A DNA stretch of 64,000 nt from Macrolepiota albuminosa (taxonomy: Eukaryota > Basidiomycota > Agaricomycetes > Agaricales > Agaricaceae), in NCBI GenBank assembly GCA_027475525.1, contig JAMWFC010000058.1, forward strand, positions 1,015,270-1,079,269. The letters are read 5' to 3'. The notes below the pieces were generated by a model. That model saw only the letters and a list, made by a program, of their open reading frames with translations, was not told where the DNA came from and made no database searches. A program made the translations under genes and the position numbers. Below, one piece after another: positions 59,801 through 64,000 of this stretch; within the stretch, counting starts at the first letter, position 1; every line of letters starts with the position of its first letter.

Positions 59801-62322
59801 GTTTTGCAGTCGTCTTTTTGCATCATGTTGAGCAGACAGTATCAGCTATTGACGATATCTCCAATACGGATCTAACAGTTGAAGCGGTCGGAGCTTATCG
59901 CATGTTGAGCAGACAGTATCAGCTATTGACGATATCTCCAATACGGATCTAACAGTTGAAGCGGTCGGAGCTTATCGCCTCTTATTGATCTGCCTCTGGG
60001 TATCTCTCACGTTCAAACCGTGTCGACTTTGTACGAAGAGCTCTGGCTCTCGATCAACACATCTCAAATTCGGCGGCGATGACGCCAATATTGAAAAGCG
60101 AGCACTTGACTGTCCTTCGCACCTTCCTCAGTCGCGTGTTCTTAATTCGGCGGCGATGACGCCAATATTGAAAAGCGAGCACTTGACTGTCCTTCGCACC
60201 TTCCTCAGTCGCGTGTTCTTAATCCAAATGGTGTTGATTTTAGTGCAAGTTTCATTCATCATACTGAACAAAATAAATTTGACTATAACGATCTCTAGGT
60301 AGAGCATTTCTGTGACGCGTTAAAACATCTTATGACTTCCGCGACTTTCTCCACATTGGTCGACCAGACATTACAGGTAACAACAGCAAGCGTGGTCGAG
60401 TCAATCTTCTTGTACGTGCTAAGTATTCCCTTCACCATCATACATTGATGGTTACTCCAGCGAAACCTTCAAGAAATCACAACATTCCTCTTTCGACGGG
60501 GTATCAGATGTGATATCTTCTTTTGCTCAAATCGATGTGCGGGCGATACACATGACATCTGATTTCCGTGCTCAAAGCTTCATGCATATGGTTACGGTAC
60601 TTGAGAGAGAGTTCAAATTTAAAGGGCGAGTTCCCCCGTTTTGATTCCTCATTCCTCTCCAATCAATTTTCATTGCAGTTTTCCGGATGAACTACAATCT
60701 ACGATGCAGCGGCTTTACCAGAATCTTTCGATGGCAACTTACCCTCAATTACTGACCCTTCAAGTTGAAACGGCCTCTGTTAACGACATCAAAAATCAAA
60801 CTAGTTTGATGTTGCTGTGGCGTTCTTTGCTCTGTTTCCGCAAGTGGATTGGAGGCACAGGTCACTCTTTTTGCCGCCTTCTATCCGAAAATTACTTCAT
60901 AGTATTATGAAAATAGGTGACCCACCACCCTTCTTTCCTACAACGCTCTTTTCGAGACTATCAGCATGGGATAGCGATGCTGCCGCGCGAAACGACATCC
61001 ATATCGCAGCATTGGCTATTCTTCTTGAAGAATTCGACTTCTGCGTGGAACATGACCGTTCTTCGCGCCTCGACTACATCATAGCAGCGTACACATCAAT
61101 ATCAAACTTCCTCTCGCATTCTGGTGGGTCTCTAATTAGTACACCCTGGATCCAAATATCTAAATATGAATGTTTTCAGCACGCCAACAAGTTGAACGAT
61201 TCTTGTCAAGGCTATGTAGCGGCCTTTCGGCCTCTGAATTCTCTCGAATTCTAGACCTTATTGCAGAAGACCTGAACTACAACGGTTCCTACAAAGGGCG
61301 CGTGAACCTTCTACAGACATCTGCGATACTACTCTGTAGTCATCCGCAAGGTATGTATTGGATGCAAGAGCCGAATACCCCTGATTGACTTCACAACTTT
61401 CAGGGACCTTGAAACACACGCAGGCATTTTTATCTCGCTGTCTCCAAACATTCCTTCGCTGGAATGATCTTACGGATTGCCCGATTGAGTTGAGACTCCA
61501 GGTACTTGACTTTATAGCCAAGCACTGTACTGAGCAAGTAAGCGTCCAACTTTTAATGCTGGATAGTCAGACCGCTAACGTACTCGTAGCCTGCCGTGCT
61601 GCGCATAGGGGACATGGGAAGCATATGGAGCTTGATCACCAAATTTCTTGCTGGTTCACGTGTACACGATAACGACACAACCCTGGAAATCTTCCACAAG
61701 ATGATTAACATCATTAGTGCCCTCATCCGACTTCGTCGCGATCTTGTCATTCATACTCTCCCACATCTCGGTAGCGTCCTCCGCCAGCTCTTGGTCATTG
61801 TACGCAGAGTTCGGCCCAGTTTGGGCACCAAGCAGACCTCTTTGGTCACAGATACCTTACCACGATGGTTGAATGCCAAGCAACCCATTGGCGTAGAAGA
61901 GGTCAAAGTTCTTGCTCGGTTGCTTGAGACTCTGCCCACGAAGTATATGGTGCGGAATAATGCACCCAATTCAGAAACGCAGAAGGCGGAATCTTTAGCC
62001 AAGCCATTTTCGAAACACGCCGCATATGTACTCAAGGCGTACATCACTGCCAAACGCAGAAGGCGGAATCTTTAGCCAAGCCATTTTCGAAACACGCCGC
62101 ATATGTACTCAAGGCGTACATCACTGCCCTGAACGATCCTTGTGTCTATTGCCATCGGAACATCGTAAAGAATTGCAGAGAGGTTTGTACGCGTTGTGCA
62201 GTATGGTCGGTGATCATAATAGAGATGCGATGATGGTTAGCGCACTTGATGCTGGAGGAAAGTTGACGATGAAAACGTTGTGGAAGGAGTATGAAAAACA
62301 ACGATACGTTGGAAAGGGTTAA
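56816..62322 (+). CDS. URB2: Ribosome biogenesis protein Urb2/Npa2
   Basis: Large nucleolar protein of early 60S pre-ribosomes, needed for 27S rRNA processing. The start is MTSINTPQAFIRALKAPSDP. The sequence is a long helical-repeat protein with blocks such as RPLKIWLPPLLSRIPFAPSL and HYLPYWLQLYALPRPDTALS. The C-terminal Urb2 domain is clear: GDMGSIWSLITKFLAGS, LIRLRRDLVIHTLPHLGSVL, RGLYALCSMVGDHNRDAMM and LWKEYEKQRYVGKG before the stop. The gene has many short introns. Seven 77/78-bp duplications fall inside it (57402, 57917, 58177, 59074, 59824, 60068, 61975), each shifting or duplicating an exon. Where I removed one copy by eye, for example at 57402, the exon ran directly into a normal donor site. 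It therefore looks like an intact gene damaged by assembly. Confidence 0.88.
57402..57555. repeat. Perfect 77-bp tandem duplication in URB2
   Basis: Segment beginning catctcgtccgcattg is repeated exactly at 57479. The second copy runs into the donor aag|gtcaga. Confidence 0.92.
57917..58070. repeat. Perfect 77-bp tandem duplication in URB2
   Basis: Segment beginning tgccaatgccgaggtt is repeated exactly at 57994. Confidence 0.92.
58177..58330. repeat. Perfect 77-bp tandem duplication in URB2
   Basis: Segment beginning ggtaatgctcttgaaag is repeated exactly at 58254. Confidence 0.92.
59074..59227. repeat. Perfect 77-bp tandem duplication in URB2
   Basis: Segment beginning ctgcggcctctctacg is repeated exactly at 59151. 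Confidence 0.92.
59824..59977. repeat. Perfect 77-bp tandem duplication in URB2
   Basis: Segment beginning catgttgagcagacag is repeated exactly at 59901. Confidence 0.92.
60068..60221. repeat. Perfect 77-bp tandem duplication in URB2
   Basis: Segment beginning attcggcggcgatgac is repeated exactly at 60145. Confidence 0.92.
61975..62130. repeat. Perfect 78-bp tandem duplication in URB2
   Basis: Segment beginning aaacgcagaaggcgg is repeated at 62053. It is the only pair with a period of 78 rather than 77. It repeats an in-frame C-terminal exon segment and leaves two alternative frames. Confidence 0.9.
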
Positions 62323-62529
62323 ACTGGAATGTGTCACGAGATCAATTAATGGGATAATGAAATCTTCTGCTATGTTTTACAGAGCGACGTTTGAGAATGA
62401 CGCTTCGCTTCAATAGGCAACAGTGGTAAGTGATGAAGGTTTGAGAAGACCAGCAACATTGTTCGCGGCAACTGGACAAGGTGATAACACCTAACCCTAT
62501 TTATGTATTTTTGAAACGAGCTGACAGTC

Positions 62530-63218
62530 ATGTTATCCCGGACACTCCGTGTGGTCGCACCACGGCTTGCAAAAAGCACCAGCAGTATTGTCTTCACAGC
62601 GCGTCAGCTGAACTATGGACTTGGTTTTCGCGTACTTTTACCTCGACGGCACGAACGCATGTTGAGTACGCCACCTCCGCACATCAATGTTAGGTTCGCT
62701 CTGGACAGTCTTAAAATTATACAATCTCGTTGAGCACTTTTCTAGCGACCTCCCTATGGAAAAGTACCATGCATTATCAGAAGCAACTATGGATTCTTTG
62801 CTCGAATCTTTAGAGACCCTTCTAGACGAGTTGGCTGATTCTAACTATGAAGTTGAATATCACGTATGTCTTGTCCTTTTGTTTGACATCCAACTACATG
62901 ACATGGTGTCTTCGCAGAGCGGAGTACTAAACCTCTATTTGGGAGAGAAAGGGACTTATGTCATTAACAAGCAACCTCCCAACAAGCAAATATGGCTATC
63001 ATCGCCTTTCAGGTACTTATTCTCATGACAAGGCTTAGATGTATGATTTACCTGAGTCTAGCGGGCCAAAACGGTATGATTACTCAGAGGCGAACGATGA
63101 CTGGTTATACTCTCGAGATAGCCAGGCTCTCGGGGACCTTCTCAACAAAGAACTAAGTCGAGCTTTGGGTAAGCCTGTGGATCTCGGATTAAGAGGACCT
63201 GCTTCGCAACTTCAATGA
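62530..63218 (+). CDS. YFH1: Frataxin, mitochondrial iron-sulfur cluster assembly factor
   Basis: Four exons. The presequence [20 protein letters not shown] is followed by [20 protein letters not shown] and [20 protein letters not shown], the acidic helix that contacts iron and the Nfs1-Isu1 complex. The sheet follows: [20 protein letters not shown], then [12 protein letters not shown] with the conserved Trp. After a splice in phase 2 comes [20 protein letters not shown]. The end is [11 protein letters not shown]. Frataxin speeds sulfur transfer during Fe-S cluster building in the mitochondrial matrix. Aconitase, a classic Fe-S client, lies at the other end of the window, but at 58 kb distance that is probably chance. 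Confidence 0.94.
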
Positions 63219-63564
63219 GGGCATGGGACATATGAACCAAGATATGAGCATGAGCGATCACGTCAGCAGAGTCTAAGGTGTAGTCGTCGACTGCGACTTG
63301 GAATAGTTTATCAATATAGAGCCATAAATTTGATGCGTGTTGTATGTAATATACATATTGATTGAAGTGTGAAATCTATCCAAAAACGAAATGTCAGTAC
63401 AGTTATCTAGCATCCTCTTGTTGAGTAATCAATTATCTGCGTGAGGAAGGGCATGACACACGATTATGTTGCTTCCTCAGAATTATCAAGTTGTCGCCTC
63501 CGTGATAAGAATAGGGATCCCAATAGCCTTGAGAAAGTCATGTCAGACAGAGGAAGTATACAGA
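63219..63564. other. Convergent intergenic space
   Basis: 3' flanks of frataxin (+) and the unknown minus-strand gene. No gene is seen. Confidence 0.5.
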
Positions 63565-64000
63565 TTAATTTGAAGACCTGTTCATATCTCCATATCGTTG
63601 TGTCACTCGCTGCAGCTCTGTCGATAGATGGGAATTCGGGTGAGTAGACGTAGAGTGATCACAGCCCGAAACCTCGGGCTGAGAAGTCGTGACTGCCTTC
63701 GTGGGTACGTCATCATAATTTGACTGCGCATACTGTGTCAGACAGTGGGAATGACTAGACGCCTGAGAACTTGATGCATTAGAAGCAAAGAGAAGTCGAT
63801 GCTGGTGGAGGGTGTGCAATTCCTGGAGGACGGTGTTGGTCTGTTTGTAATCTGCTGAGCCAAATGTACCAGTCAATCCAGCATGCAGCTGTACTGGGTT
63901 CTCATGGTACGGGATGTAACCTTCGTCGTCATTATCATCAGGACTGTCCATTATTGCCCATCCCCTTGACTTTCCATCCACGGATGGCGGCAAAATTCGC
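63565..64000 (-). CDS. 3' part of an unknown gene, cut by the window end
   Basis: The minus-strand frame stays open from the right edge to a stop at 63565. The first codon that could look like a start is TTG, so this is best read as the last exon of a gene that begins outside the window. Visible parts are SRGWAIMDSPDDNDDEGYIP, an element VLQELHTLHQHRLLFAS, and a Ser/Thr/His-rich tail (ASSSQASSHSHCLTQYAQS). No family is recognised. Confidence 0.55.
   Translation of the reverse strand, partial: RILPPSVDGKSRGWAIMDSPDDNDDEGYIPYHENPVQLHAGLTGTFGSADYKQTNTVLQELHTLHQHRLLFASNASSSQASSHSHCLTQYAQSNYDDVPTKAVTTSQPEVSGCDHSTSTHPNSHLSTELQRVTQRYGDMNRSSN

Noticed and set aside
663..62130. 77-bp pairs read as CRISPR, satellite or transposon target duplications
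   Set aside because: The repeated sequences differ at every locus, there are always exactly two abutting copies with no spacer, and no element lies between them.
1..64000. tRNA genes, retroelements and DNA transposons
   Set aside because: No intact T-loop box with matching acceptor stem, no reverse transcriptase or integrase motif, and no transposase motif was recognised on either strand by eye.

Overview
The window is nuclear DNA of a filamentous basidiomycete, probably an agaricomycete. Genes are intron-dense, with GT-AG introns mostly of about 45-75 bp. Intergenic spaces are short. The gene set includes a CDC11-type septin, MSH1, URB2, BIM1/X325-like copper proteins and a multi-KH RNA-binding protein. 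I see no tRNA, rRNA, CRISPR array, telomere repeat, reverse transcriptase or transposase.

Layout. Positions 1-19 kb hold a gene-rich block: mitochondrial ACO2-type aconitase (+, 19 exons, three of them 8-11 nt), MSH1 (-), septin CDC11 (+), a MIT-domain protein (+), a fatty-acid hydroxylase/sterol-desaturase-family enzyme (-), a single-pass membrane protein (-) divergent from a PXA-domain protein (+), and a five-exon small protein (-). Positions 19-32.7 kb are gene-poor and repeat-rich. This stretch holds two paralogous small genes sharing a PEFF-x-VVRE-x-W-x-AA motif, diverged tandem duplications, and a mosaic array at 31.0-32.3 kb. Positions 32.7-43 kb carry a GATA-like zinc-finger regulator, branched-chain aminotransferase, an RBM26/27-type RNA-binding protein interrupted by a 100-N scaffold gap, and a small mitochondrial rhodanese, all on the minus strand. 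Positions 43.5-46.5 kb hold a compact copper-uptake cluster on the plus strand: a Ctr copper transporter followed by two tandem BIM1/X325-like GPI-anchored copper-binding proteins. Positions 47-64 kb carry a small unknown gene, 3-mercaptopyruvate sulfurtransferase (-), V-ATPase subunit C (+), a multi-KH protein (-), an RNF14-type RWD-RBR ubiquitin ligase (-), URB2 (+), frataxin (+), and the 3' end of an unknown gene (-).

The strongest unexplained signal is a set of 21 perfect, abutting two-copy tandem duplications. Twenty have a period of exactly 77 bp and one has 78 bp. They fall in genes and non-genic DNA alike and break exons of at least five conserved genes. Uniform length, perfect identity and indifference to coding sequence point to untrimmed 77-mer contig overlaps from a de Bruijn assembly rather than biology. 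Removing one copy restores the reading frames I checked. The repeats with other periods (121, 218 and about 143 bp) are diverged and look real.

The best biological candidate for a functional system is the Ctr plus two BIM1-like cluster: an importer beside two cell-surface copper chaperone-like proteins, with matching intron positions in the two paralogs. Several other genes relate to mitochondrial iron-sulfur or sulfur chemistry (aconitase, frataxin, two rhodanese-family enzymes), but they are scattered and I do not claim they form a cluster.
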